Shown: piece by piece, positions 32,601-45,289 of the stretch
Numbering within the stretch: the first letter of the stretch is position 1
How the letters are laid out: each line of letters begins with the position of its first letter
Assembly: GCF_041146395.1 (NCBI RefSeq)
Contig: NC_090989.1
Coordinates: forward strand, 47,952,501-48,016,500
Source: Eulemur rufifrons
Lineage: Eukaryota > Chordata > Mammalia > Primates > Lemuridae
Reading direction: 5' to 3'
Length of the DNA: 64,000 nucleotides
Translations under genes and position numbers: made by a program
Notes under the pieces: generated by a model
What the model was told of the DNA's origin: nothing
The model's database searches: none
What the model saw: only the letters and a program-made list of their open reading frames with translations

Positions 32601-34839
32601 GGAAATCATTTTACCACTAAGAGTGATTGAGTGTTGGTATAATATATTGAAAAAACATAACTTCCATAGTCAGCTTGATTTTTAGTCTACTTGAGTCAAT
32701 TTGTGTCAAGATTTTTGAAAGTAAATTAAAACTTTCAAACTTCAAACTAGCTCAAGCTACCAGAAAATAAAAGAAATTCTATCCACACAAAGACAACCTT
32801 TTACAAATAACCCACTTGCTAAACCTGAAGTCACGGAAGGCTGTGGAGAGGAGGGTGGAGGTAGTAGAATACAACTGGTTTGACTATTTTTTTTTAACCA
32901 AATAATACCCAACCACAAAACTTAATTATAGAAAAATGATTTGTTGAGGACTAATATGAGGTAATTGGCTGACACTTCTATTTTTAGAATTGTTTGATCA
33001 TAATTTTCAAAATGACCAACCCCAAAATACAATTTGTTTTAGCCTTGCTGAAACTCATGTTTCTGGTTGAAGTATGCAAATTATATGCATTCTATGATGC
33101 ACCTTTTTAAGTTTACACGAAGGAGAATCTTGCCTCTTAAAATTTACCAGATTATAAACATATGTAACTACTCCATTATTGCTGAAGGTATTGTTGCAAC
33201 TCTCATCAGGCATATCCTTAGAGAATTTCCTCCTGAAAAACTTCAGCAGACGTTATTCTTGCTTTGATGCATTTGATGTTTCTGAAGAGGCAGAGGTATT
33301 CTGAACCAAACCTGATAGTTAAATTGAGGATCAGGATAGGTGAGACCATATAATTTATATTGATGGATCTGATGTATTGTACAGTTTGTAAGCTAGCTCT
33401 GAAAAAAACCTTTCAAATGAATTCTGATCAAGTTTTGAGTAAAAACAACCTTCCCTGGAATAAGTAGTTAGCTTTCTAACATGAATTTTTTTGAAGGACA
33501 GCATTCACTGGAAACCATTATTCTGCGTTTGCTAAAAATTTATTTACCTCAAAATCATTCAGTATGGGAAGAAACCAAAAGCTAGACATTGAACTGAGAG
33601 TGCCTAATTTGAACTTTCAAATTTCCCCTAGCCTAAAACTAGTGATCTTTTGCTCAAGGATGAAGTCTGTCTCCTGGATTAATTTGTAATGAACCTGGAA
33701 ACAAGTTTTAAAAAGTAACATATTTTGTGTTTATACTTACTAAACCACAACCCAAATTAAAAGTAGTAGTATCAAAAATAATTGCAGGATTTGATATTAC
33801 TGATATTTTCTATAAAAATGATACTGAATGCTTTTTACTTCCCAGAAAATAAGTCAAGTTTATTCTCTGTTAAAAATAAGTAAGAAAAATATTGCTGCTT
33901 CTGAACTATAAGTAGGAATTGAAACACTTTAGTAATACATTTTAAAAATGTTTACCCATTAAAAAATTCTAAAGTGCTTTTTAGAGTAGAACTATAATGC
34001 CCTAAACTGTACAAATTGAGAGATAACAATGTGTCAAAATAACAGACACAAATCAGTATTTCTGTGGATAAGCTAATGCCTACTTTTCAGAAAGTCTAAA
34101 AATGCTCAGACCCTTCACCCAAAGGTATCGAGTTTCCTAAGGGGAATATTTCGTATGACCTTTGGAAACTAGTGCTCTTGGTCACCCTGTGGTACCTGCT
34201 GTTGGTGCCCTGTCCAGCTCTGGTTTGTTGTGGACAAGCTCTGATGGGTACTAGAACCAAAAGTGGCAGCTAGAACCATCAAGTCTGTTGAGGGCCCAGC
34301 TTCTGTGTCTAGTGCTCACTCAGGTCTTAGAGGGATTGCCTGACACTGATATTGCTGACACCTTGAACTTTCTCATGGAGATCTAATTGGGAGGAAGAAA
34401 ATTAACTTTGTACTCCTTTTGGAGCAAGAGCACCAGTCCTGGGCTGAACATCCATCTGAGTGATATTTTCAGTGCTCAGCCTCACCTTGCCATCCTCATC
34501 CTGGAGCAATGGCTTTGCATCAAATTTGTGGGTCCAGCTCTTTCTTTTCTAATGGTGCATTACTTTTTCTCCCTGAAAGTGCTTCTCAACTCCCTGGGCA
34601 AATAATCTCAATCTCAACCTTGATTGTTATGTGCCACCTATCCAGAGCAGAGTTGCCCAGTCCTATGGAGGAAAAAATAACCTGCACCCTTGATATGGTG
34701 GTTTCCATTAATAAGCTAGCTCTTTACTCACCATGGCTTTGTAACATTGACATTGTCATTATCTTTTAAGATTTTTACCTCAACCATTTAAGGATACAAG
34801 TCCTAGAAATTGTAATAAAAATCATAATTTTATTATAAT
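32601..34839. other. Unassigned single-copy-like sequence
   Basis: No repeat or gene is recognised. 34100-34700 is higher in GC and contains two overlapping plus-strand frames (72 and 86 codons; 34387-34605, 34509-34769) with no family resemblance. Confidence 0.4.
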
Positions 34840-35030
34840 AGTAAATCGCTAACATTTATTTGCCTACGATATGCCCCACATGGTTTTACATTGATTAATT
34901 CATTTAATCTTCATAATAGCCCTTTAAGATAGGTGCTATTATTTCCCCCATTTTACTAATGAGAACACTGGGCACACAGAAATTAAGTACCTTGCTCAAG
35001 ATCATACTGACTAGATTCAGAGCCTCAGCA
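34840..35030 (-). mobile_element. MIR SINE
   Basis: Antisense MIR: AACATTTATTTGCCTACGATATG, TCTTCATAATAGCCCTTTAAG, TTTTACTAATGAGAACACTGGG, and AATTAAGTACCTTGCTCAAGATC. Confidence 0.85.
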
Positions 35031-35129
35031 TCTGATGACTAGCAAGAAAGGGGGAGAAAGAGGAATGAGATTTTTCCTTCATTATATTTTTTCTCTAGTC
35101 TTAATTTCAAAAGCAAATAAGTAGGAATT

Positions 35130-35275
35130 AAAGACTATTTCTCTCATTCAAATGATAATCCCTACCAGAACAGGGGCCATGACTATTTACTCTCTATGGT
35201 AGTACATGAGGCAGCTAGTCTATGTCTAGTACAAAATAGACAATAAATATTTGTGGGACAAGTAAATCAATAATA
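35130..35275 (+). mobile_element. L2 3'-end fragment
   Basis: ACCAGAACAGGGGCCATGACTATTTACTC, TGTCTAGTACAAAATAGAC and CAATAAATATTTGTGGGAC follow the L2 3' terminus. Confidence 0.65.
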
Positions 35276-37421
35276 AAAATCTTTCAGTTGCTTTCTCTTA
35301 TGTGAACTTCATTCTTTCTCTTGTCTTTCCAACTTGTGTTAATTTATTTTAATCTACTCTAAAGAACTACTGAAAAGTATCTGGGTTAGAGTAACTCGAC
35401 ACTCCTTCTCATCAATAACTCACACAGATTTCGGTGGGCTGTCATTGCTAACAGAGAAATTGGGGCTGGTTGGCTGATGAATCAATTAGGAGGATGTTTC
35501 CATTCTGGGATACCATCACCAAGATTCCTCTAAAATGTGTCATGAGGAGCATACTGAAATATGCACCCCATATCTAGATGGGTAACCCATAACTGCCACT
35601 GCTTCTGTAAGGCCCCTTACTGTAGTATTTCAAAAAATAATCTCTGGTTGTATACTTTCCAAGCCAAGAACACTGATGCAGCTAGGTAAGTGATATGAAA
35701 TGTGCCCTATAAGTTGACTTGCAAAGCTACTTCATGAGTAATGCATATGGAAGGCATGCCAGTATGTGACTCCTGAACAAAACCCTGGCCATGTGGTGGA
35801 AACTATATTTTGGTTCTGGTCTTTGTAGTTGCTAAAAGTTGATTTAATTATTAATCCTATAATTCCTCACATTTTTATATCTTTTGACCATCTTCAGCTT
35901 CTTGGCTCTGAGACATCATGCTAATCATCTTCATGAAAAGAATAATAAAATTGCTTCATTTTACACAATTCTTTCTTTTAAACCTTTTGATAGCATCCTA
36001 AAGCTTAAAAACACCCATGCACAAATGGTTCTTGTGATTTGATGATCAATTCACTTAAATTTAGTGTGCCCGTTTTTCATTTGCAAATGAATTGATAGTC
36101 TTGACCCACTTTTTGAAAGCGTCCACAAAAATGATTCATTGAGCCTTAACTTAAAAATATACCATTGGAGACAGAAAAAACTAATCACAGATTCTAAAAA
36201 CATGTTTAAACGTAGCTGGATGAAAAATCCAGGAGGCAAACAGGGACTTGCTAATGCTGAACAAGGCAGAAGAATATATTTTTGCCAGTCAGTTTTACTA
36301 GTTTAAGTAAAGCCTATTTAATTATAAAAATCAATTCAATCAGTGATGAAGTCATTTCATTTTAGTGAATGTCTGATCGTAGGGGAGCTCCGCAGCACAA
36401 TTATGACCTCCTTCTGTTGTGCTCAGCTCGAGACCACCTTTTAATGAAATGTGATGATGGAGCAGTTCCCTTGATTAAAGCACTTCAATAAATAAATAAA
36501 TAGCTAGGTGAATTTACCAGCTCAGGGAGGAAAGGAGAAAATGAAGCTGTAAATTCCATAAGAATACTTTTATCATTTTTAAAAAATTTATGGATTATTT
36601 AAATTGTGCTTCTCTAATTACAATAGCTTATAAGGTTTCACTTTGTTTAATAGGATATGCTTTGATTGTATCATTATCATAGTTAGCAAGTGGCTCTAAT
36701 ATCTACCTTATAGTATCTTTCCAGTAATGTGAAGGATAATTGGAGCTACATGAATGTGCTTTCCTTTTCTATCCCTCAGAAGAGATCACAATAGTCAGAA
36801 ATATGGAGAAGTTCCATTTGTGGAAAATTTAATTTTCATAAGTACCTTACCCCATTCACATTTCAGATTTATTTATTAAGAGCTTAATTTTACACATTGA
36901 CCCCTTCTAATTGCTCCCTCACAAATTTTAATAATCCCATTCAGCTTTGGCAGTATAACAGGAAAGATAAATTTTCCAACTTTTGTTCTTTTAGGGTAGA
37001 TCCACAGCATTATAGAGATAATTTTAAAATATTTCAGTTACCTCATATGCTGAAATTTTGGGGAAATCTGTGAGCTGACCTGGCACTCCAAGCCTCTAGC
37101 TCTGATTTTAGAGGTTATAAATAGGGAGAACCCTCACCCTCCTTCTTGCTTTGGATGGCCCCCTGGAGCTAATGTCCATTTGTGCAACTTTTCTACGTTG
37201 ATTTGAGAGTGAACAAAGATGTTGCAGGAGTTAAGCAAGGGCTCAGAACTTAGCTGTGTGAATGTTTTGCTTTTTCTGTACCTTGTCTTTTCTCATGCAT
37301 CTTTTGAAAGCTGTTGTGTGGGTGTGGGAGGATGTGTGTGTGTGTATCTACTGTAATACCATAATCACAACCAGGTAAAACATCATTCATCAGCTCTCAG
37401 TAACTGCAGTTCCTGTGGTAT
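35276..37421. other. Repeat-poor block, possible conserved noncoding DNA
   Basis: No repeat family is recognised over about 2.1 kb. At 36360-36480 several CpGs survive and ATTA/TTAAT-type sites cluster. A TATA-like TTATAAATAG lies at 37115-37124. A short GT run occurs at 37336-37350. No supported exon. Confidence 0.4.
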
Positions 37422-37645
37422 TGTGCTATAGTAGAAAGAGCATGGGCTTGGTATTGAGAAACATCTGAGTTTAAATTCCAGCTCTTGATTCACAGATAAT
37501 TAACTTGCATTTGCTTTGAAAAATCATTAAACCTATTTCAGTCTGTTTTCTCATCTGAAAAATGGAGATAATACAAACCTCAACTAGGGTTGTTGGATTA
37601 ATATTTAAACTATTGGAATATTATATGCTTTCAATAAATATGTGT
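37422..37645 (+). mobile_element. MIR SINE (near full length)
   Basis: MIR order is complete: TATAGTAGAAAGAGCATGGGC, TCTGAGTTTAAATTCCAGCTC, TTTTCTCATCTGAAAAATGG, AGGGTTGTTGGATTAATATTT, and GCTTTCAATAAATATG. Confidence 0.9.
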
Positions 37646-37809
37646 TCTCTTCTGCTTCTTTGTACTCCATTTAGGTGGCTTACCATAAACACAGAAATAT
37701 GAAACACATTTGGAGCAGAACTATCAAAATAAGAATAACAGAAAGGAAGGTAAAATAATTAGGCTGAAAAGTGCCTAATATTGTTTATTGTGACTAATTG
37801 TAGTATTTA

Positions 37810-38166
<357 letters not shown>

Positions 38167-38190
38167 TATTGTGACTAATTGTAGTATTTA

Positions 38191-38462
38191 GATCCTAGAT
38201 TCTTGATGGACAAGGTGACAAGAGAAACACAGTAGCAGTAGGTTATATTATTGTCAATATTTGAGAAAAGAAATGACTCATAACTTTTCTCTGGACCAAT
38301 ATTTTAAAAATTAAATATTAAGTGCCTTAACTTGTATTCCACATCTCAGAGTTTATTAAGTATTTAATTAAAATTGTACAAGAAATAATGTATACATTAT
38401 GAGGACATACTGTATCTAACAAGATATACTGTTAGACTCTTTGATTCTGTAAAATTAAATTG
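38191..38462. other. Unassigned AT-rich sequence
   Basis: Nothing recognised between the Alu TSD and the A-rich tract. Confidence 0.5.
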
Positions 38463-38499
38463 AAAAAAAAAATAAATAAATAAAAAAAAAAAAAAAAAA
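38463..38499. repeat. A-rich tract with (AAAT)n
   Basis: Almost pure A with three AAAT units. No retroelement body is recognised immediately upstream. Confidence 0.95.
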
Positions 38500-39879
38500 G
38501 TTAAAAACAAATCCAGTAGAGAAGGAGGACCACCATAAAAAAATGCATGGATGTTTCTGAGATACAACTATGGCCACCTCTTTAAAAAATGCCCTGCTAA
38601 CAAACAAAGGGACCCTTAGTAGAACACTCTTGCAAGGTTGGAACTGGAAGCTATTCTATTGTAGAAATGATGGGAAAAACAAAGCCAAGTGAAGGACTTG
38701 TGAGATAATGGCTGATGCTTATTTTCTTTCAGTTTGTAAATTCAGGAGGATGAATTGATATTTTCTTTTTTTTTTTCCTTTCTTTTTTCACCACTCTACT
38801 AACAAGGAGATATTTTCTTAAGTTTTTCATTAGTGACTGCACCCAGGTAGAACTTTTCCTAAAACCCCCCACAATTGTCCAGTTGTTTCCTCCTTGGTCC
38901 AATGCCAATGCCCTATCAATACTATCACCCCCCCCCCCCACGTCATCTCTTCCAAAGTCCCTCATCAGTCAAGGAGTCCTCCTCACCTGAAAGAGGTAAG
39001 CATGAAGATTTTTGATTTTGGTAACACTCACCCACAATTGATACTACGATGCAAAGAAAGTCTAATGTTTCCCAATTTCTGACATATATTAATCTCTGGG
39101 ATATGTCAGTGAGCAATTAGAATTTCTGAGAATTTTGGGTAATTGTACAAATCATAAATTATCCTTAAAATATTTCCAATGTTCTTTGTAGTATTTATGG
39201 ATATATAAATAAATTATTACAAATATAAATGAAATGTTAAATTTGGTAGTATTTACAAAGGGCTGTAGCTTGTAGTGCATATTTAAACACTAGTATACAT
39301 CAGTGATGAATACTGAATTATAGTTCAATAATGTAATATGCAGAATCCTAGCAAAGTTAGCAGTGCTGTACAGAATCATGTGCCCAAATCACCAATGTAA
39401 AGCCTTATTTTGCTTTCTAAACTTGTTATTTCTTGGGACATCACTCATAGGATGTTTTAAAATCATATCATGCATATAAGTTTATTAATATTAATTTTAT
39501 TTGCAAGCATGACTCACTTTTAGTAGCAGATAGGTCCATAAACACACACTTCTAACAAGGCAATAGCCACAAGCAGTAATTCGTGATGAGGTCACGAAAT
39601 TTCTCTCCTCTTGGCTCCTGTCTGATTTCCAGAAATGTCAACCCCAACCTTCCTGCTTTCAACTGACTAGTGGACTTGACTAGTGGGTTCCTTTGAACTA
39701 GTGATGTTGCTATGTTGATTATGATTTAAATTGTGTAAGAGAATTATCAAACTTTTTCTTATTTTCTGCATTTCTTCATTGATTTTTCTCCTGATGGAAA
39801 AGAAACATATAAATTACCTCAGAAATAGTAGGAAGATATTTCTCATGAAAACATTAGGAAATAGCCTCATTTAGGACAG
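38500..39879. other. Unassigned; contains T/C-rich tract and C12 run
   Basis: A pyrimidine tract lies at 38760-38790 and a run of 12 C at 38928-38939. No gene or repeat family recognised. Confidence 0.45.
38928..38939. repeat. Poly(C) run, 12 bp
   Basis: Twelve consecutive C (ATCA-C12-ACG). A mononucleotide C run of this length is uncommon in this AT-rich window and is a place where sequencing length may be wrong. Confidence 0.9.
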
Positions 39880-39883
39880 TAAG

Positions 39884-40035
39884 TAGTTCTAAACCTTCCT
39901 GGTACTTCAAATTCACCTGAGTACTATTTTTAAAATACCCATGCCTGATCTCTGCCCCCGGATAGTTGATGCAATGGGGCGTGTTTTTGCAAATCCAGGT
40001 GATTCTGTTGTGTAGTCATGTTTGAGAACTTTTCC
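39884..40035 (+). mobile_element. MER5-type hAT (Charlie) element
   Basis: TAGTTCTAAACCTTCCTGG, AAATTCACCTGAGTACTATTTTTAAAATAC, CATGCCTGATCTCTGCCCCC, and CCAGGTGATTCTGTTG...TTTGAGAACTT follow MER5 from end to end. Termini are decayed; no clear TSD. Confidence 0.85.
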
Positions 40036-40990
40036 TCCAGAAACTCTCCAATGACTATTCTCCATTCTATAAATTCCACACTTCTACAAATATACTTAAA
40101 AGTATTTTTATTCTTTTATCACTGGCAAATTTATATTTGTATTCTCCTAAATAGCTTATAAAATTCTTAAGGGAAAATATATTTACTTTTGGAAACTCAT
40201 TTTTGATCAGCCATTTCAGACCTTAAGAGTTTGTGTCTTCTCAGATATTTGGAAAAAAATAAGATAAAATGATATCCAGAAAATAGTGTGTGTGTCTCAT
40301 AACCCCAAAGTTAGGCTTCAGAAGTAAATGAGTGTATGACAAATTGAAACCATAATATTTAAGAGGTTACTATTTTAAATATTGGTACCTTTTTTATTAC
40401 ACTTTGTCACTTATAAGTGTTTAACAGAACCTATATTTTTTAGTTATCAAAGAAATATATACACTTATTTTAAAAGTCAAGTCATACACAAGTATTTATA
40501 ATGAAGACAAGACATACCCCCTCTCCAGAAGTATACATTTTAATCCTTTTTGATATTTGTCCCAGTTATTATCTTAGAATTTCTAAGTGGATATGATCAT
40601 GCTGTCTATTATTAATGGACTATTTTTTGACATCTTCTATTTATTTTCTGCCATTATAGTAAGGGTTTAACTGCCTTTTTTCCCCCATCATTTCCTACAT
40701 CATTCCATTAAATTATATTATTATTTTTAATCATGTTCTGGTTACTTTTTAAATTTTAATTGTATATTTACCTCATTTTTTCTTGCACATTATTAATTGT
40801 GTCTCTTGACTCCTCACTTTGTAGGATGAGGGTATTGGCACCCATGGCCTGTTCTTCTACTCTCCCAAGTCATTTTTACTTTTAAATCATCAAGGTTAAT
40901 GAAAACACATTCCATTTTATAACATATAAGTTTTTTTTGTATTTTATCTGTACATTAGCTTTGGAATTTGATAGATAATATACACCTTCA

Positions 40991-41046
40991 CATTCTTCTG
41001 ACTATATTCTTCATTCTTCTGACTATATTCTTCTGACTATATTCTT
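40991..41046. repeat. 21-bp minisatellite, about 2.7 copies
   Basis: CATTCTTCTGACTATATTCTT occurs at 40991-41011 and 41012-41032, followed by a partial copy to 41046. Confidence 0.95.
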
Positions 41047-41480
41047 CATTTGTAGGTAAATTTTAATCCCTCCTGAAGTTTTTTGAACTTTCTTTTTTAT
41101 TTTTGGCACTACAAAACTTTACAATAAAGTGTCTAGATATGAGCATTTTTAAATTCACTATGCTGAGCGCTCAGCCCAGTGTTTCAATCCTGACACTCAC
41201 GTCCTTCAGTTCTGAGAAAGTCTTTCTCATTTTTCCCTTGATGATTTTCTTATCTTTGTCTACTCTGGTCTGATATTCTGACGTACAGTAGGGTAGACAT
41301 TGGACCTCTTGCATGATACACTGATATACTATATCTTTTATCTCATTTTTCTGTCCTCTTTTTCTACTTTTTTGATAATATTTCAAAATTTTTATCTGTC
41401 AATGTTTTTAATTAACTTTTTATTTCAGCTATCATTTTTTAAAAAATTTCAAGTGATATTATTAGATTCTCCCCCATAAT

Positions 41481-41543
41481 CTCTTTCTGTTTCTGTCTCT
41501 CTCTCTCTCTCTCTTTCTCTCTCTGTCTCTCTTTGTCTCTCTC
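41481..41543. repeat. (CT)n imperfect microsatellite
   Basis: About 60 bp of CT with TTTC, GTCT and TTGT interruptions. Confidence 0.95.
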
Positions 41544-42200
41544 GCCCCCCATATATATAAATACTAATTTATTTCTGAGGATGTTATTTCCATTATTTTA
41601 CTGTTCTCTTCTACTCCCTAAATTATGTCCATTTCATCTGGAATAACTTTTTTTTGTTTATCATTAGTTTCTCTCTTCTATATTGCAGGCTTGCTTCAAA
41701 TACGTCATTATGCTTTGCTGCCTATCTATATATAAAAATAAAGCACTATCAAGAGTTCTGTGCATAATGGGGCTTTTGGTAGGTTTACTTTATGGAAATT
41801 GGGCAGGCACTTGACCATTATAATTGTTACAAAATGTCAGAATTTAAGAGACATTTTTTCTGAGGATCAGGAAACCCTTTAGAGAAGAGACTTCTGGTTT
41901 TTTCTCCAAGTGATAGGTATCTTGGTGCCAGGTGGTGATAGAGAAAGGTGAGAGCTGGACTTTTAATTAATCTTCCTATTTTTATGGCCAATTTGTCTCT
42001 TGTCTTGGTGTTTAGAAATCCCAACCTCCACGCTCAGCTGTGTATCTTTTCAAGCTTACTTTCTTGGGCTGTTGCTTCTTTTTCCCTGAACCATCGTTTT
42101 TATTGCACTACCTTCCCTTTGTTGTTTACTCCATTGGTGTGGACACGGGGTTGCACACTCAGGTGTCCATACGGCCCAGGCAGCTAATTAAGTAAATGAA

Positions 42201-44329
42201 GAAGCAGGTCCTTAAGAAATTAAAATGGAGCCGGCATGCCCTGGTGTTGGAGAGATTGCCACTATTCAGTTTCAGTTATTATAATTTATTCTTTTACAAC
42301 TAATTTGGTGAAAAAGTCCTCCTAGGTACTAAACTCTAAAAGAAATTTGTTACTTTTTGGTGGTGGTGGAGGGCTTTACATCCTATTACTTTCTACCAGA
42401 CTCCTCCCAGCTACCTAAAATGAACATAGGCTCTAAGTTAAACCGTGTCCTGGCCATGCACAAACAACCTCAAGTCATACCAAAAATGAAACACTGAATT
42501 TCATATCCAAAAATTTTTAATGTAGGAGGCCCTAAATAATCTAAAAGGCAGTAATTCTACCTTGACTTTATAGTCCATGGCAGTATGCTTCATGTTTCTT
42601 TCTCATTTGGACCCTAAATATGAATTTAGGGCTGAATACTCAGGCATAACTCAGAGAAAGTGATTCCGTATGGGTCTAGGTTAATGTGGTTCATTTATAT
42701 AGCTTTCTAGTTCTATAACTTCATCCAAAGATAGGACTGAGTTATAATATATAACCCAAGGACCAGATGAATAGCATAGTCTTAGATGGTCACTTCTAAC
42801 ATAATTTCTCTTGTCAGGCCATTAGATAATGCAACAGAAAGTCAATGACTTTATTCTCAGATGAAATCTTGAGTGTCATAATTTTCTGATGCTGATTGAA
42901 GGAAGGATTATTGAGAATTTTTTACTTTGAATATGCGATGGTAGTAGCTTTGATAGTATATTAAATATTGAAAAAATTTGGACTAGAGGAAAGCCTCTGA
43001 AGGGATACTTGTAAACCAGGCCAAAAGGTATATTTAATTTGTCAAATCCTCCTTGTAACTTTGGCAAGTTTATCAGTTTTCAGAGTTAATGCCAACATAT
43101 GACTTAATGGAGGCAGGGGAGTTAGATCTCAGCAGTTTCCATGAGATTTCTCTAAGCCATCCCCTCAAAATGTACACTCTATATTAAAACCATGTGCTTT
43201 TACCCACAAGGATAATTTTAAGCTTTAGCAAATAAACACACAATGCAAGGACAGTGTGATTTCTGTTCTAAGTAACTTCAAAGCAGCTTCCCCCAACCTG
43301 ATTTCTATCTACCCTTAAGTCTTTCCTTTTAGAAAATGTGTTAGTACTATCATACTATCAATGGACATATGAAAACGATATATAGCCACAATTTACACCC
43401 GTACCTGTACTCTCAATCTGCTGAGAAATAGGGCATATGTGTTTTAAAATCCATAAAAATATGTCTTAAAAGTTTTTATTCAGTTAAGTCTGTCTTGCTC
43501 AGATATTTGGAGCAAAGAATAGGTTTATAAGGTGTTTTCATTACCCTAACGATTCAACATGATGCAGATGCCTCTATTAAGCCTGTCAGCTCCTCCCTTG
43601 AGCAGGAGAAGAAAATCAAATCAAAGCTCTACAAACATGATGTGCATGGTTTGCTGCTGTGGGTCTTCATGACAGATATAGATATCTGAACAACTGATGA
43701 AGCTGTGGGTCTCTAAATTGATTGCTGAGATGGGCAGTGGTGCACACCACAGCCTGTCTTTTCCTTGCCACACACTGCTTAACTGGCCACTCACAGCCAT
43801 GTGTCTAGATCAATATCCCAACGTGTAAGAGATCATTGGAATGTTGCAAACTGAAGCAATTTAAAGGTGGATTTAAGCTGCTGAAATTGGAAAGCACCTC
43901 AAATAATAAACATAAGGCCTATACTATTCTACACTCTCAAGGAAAAAAATGTTAGAAAGGGACCCTATGTCATTTTGAAGCTACAGACTAACTATAATAA
44001 TTTTTAGTCTCTTTAGGAAACCACCCAGAAAGGGAAAGGATCCATTTAACACATGCTTCTCTTTGGGTATGCTAATATATCTTGACTTTCTTAACTCATT
44101 TTATACAAGTCAAAGAGCTGACTTTCTGTTGTTTTTTTTGTGAAAGAAGATTATGGAGTCTAGTTCCTAAACTTAAATTCTGCAACTAAATATACTTGCA
44201 GAAAGTCTTATGAAGTATTTTAAAAGATTACCTAAGGCTGGACTACAAAGGAACATTTTATCTGCTAAACTCTGTCTAAACCTGTCTCACACTAAAAGCA
44301 AAGACAGGAAACAATCCGCAGGTGCCGAG
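42201..44329. other. Unassigned single-copy-like sequence
   Basis: No gene or repeat recognised. A small hairpin (CCCTAAATATGAATTTAGGG) lies near 42612. The stretch at 43560-43900 is somewhat GC-richer and repeat-free. Confidence 0.45.
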
Positions 44330-44875
44330 GAACAACCATATCTTTTTTTAAAAATTTTGCTTGGGTGGCAGATTGTACATCCTCCAAACAGCCACAACAA
44401 TGATTCCCAACTTCCATTTCCTTCTTTGATGCTTCTACTATCAAAATGTGGGGTGTCTACATTCCTTCTCCTTGAATCCGAGCAGGTTGTGACTGTAGCA
44501 GAAAAGATATGATGTGACTTCTGAAGCTAGATGTAAAAAGTGATACAGCTTCTGCTTGGTTCTCTTGGGAGACTCACTTTTAGAACACAGTTATGTTCTC
44601 AGGAACATGCTATGAAGAAACCTACGTAACACTGTGGAGAAGCCACTGGAAAGGATCTAATAGCCAGAAACTGCTCAGGAGTAGAGTGAGCATCTTGGAA
44701 GTTGCTCCTCCAGCCTCAGCTGAGCCAGTCTGGCTCACTGTTGTGTGATATAGCAAGAAGCTATCTCAGCTGAGACCTGTACAAATTGCATATTTGTGAG
44801 CAAAATAAATGATTGCTATCGTAGTTTTGAATTTTGTAGTGCTTTGTTAGGCAACAAAGGATAACTGTTTACGAA
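44330..44875 (+). mobile_element. MLT1-type MaLR LTR (decayed)
   Basis: Sense MLT1 order: a GGTTGTGACTGTAGCAGAAAAGATATGATGTGACTTC block, CTGCTTGGTTCTCTTGGGAGACTC, CTATGAAGAAACCTACGTAAC, CAGCCTCAGCTGAGCCAGTC, then GTGAGCAAAATAAATGATTGCTATCG and a ...TTTTGTAGTGCTTTGTTAGGCAAC end. Confidence 0.75.
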
Positions 44876-44967
44876 ATCAGAGTTAAGGTGAGGGGGTTAA
44901 ATTAGGTTAGTGTTTTCCATTTCTTTGTAACAGGGGTGGGAAAACTAATGTTTGCAGGCTAAATAGG

Positions 44968-44983
44968 CCCTGCAACCTGCTTT
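44968..44983. repeat. Target-site duplication of L1 (3' side of the element)
   Basis: CCCTGCAACCTGCTTT, identical to 50262-50277. Confidence 0.97.
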
Positions 44984-45289
44984 CTCTCTGTCTCTCTCTC
45001 TCTTTCTTTTTTTTTCTTTTTACCATTATAAACATTTTGCTTTTTTAAAAATTTCAGAGTATAATGGGGATACAAATGTTTTATATACATGATTCTTTTT
45101 GTACAGTTTGAGTCAAAGTTATAATTGTTCCCATCACCCACATAGTGTGTGTTGTACCCATTAGACACGAATCTACCTATCCCATACTCCTCTCACCACC
45201 TGCTTGATTTCCATTGAGTTTTACTTCCATATGTGCACATGATTAGATCAATTAGTAGAATTTAATAGTCAGTACATGTAGTATTTGTT

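Larger units (their letters stand above)
40380..42200 (-). mobile_element. Probable ancient L1/HAL1-derived region
   Basis: The T-rich plus strand resembles antisense of ancient L1/HAL1 5'-ORF1 sequence. The minus-strand frame 41386-41171 (71 aa) ends in a KGKMRKTFSELKDVSVRIE-type stretch, similar to L1/HAL1 ORF1 proteins. Boundaries are unclear and part of the interval may be unrelated. Contains a minisatellite (40991-41046) and a CT microsatellite (41481-41543). Confidence 0.4.

Noticed and set aside
44959..45168. Lys-rich minus-strand frame
   Set aside because: It is the L1 3' UTR and A/GA-rich tail.
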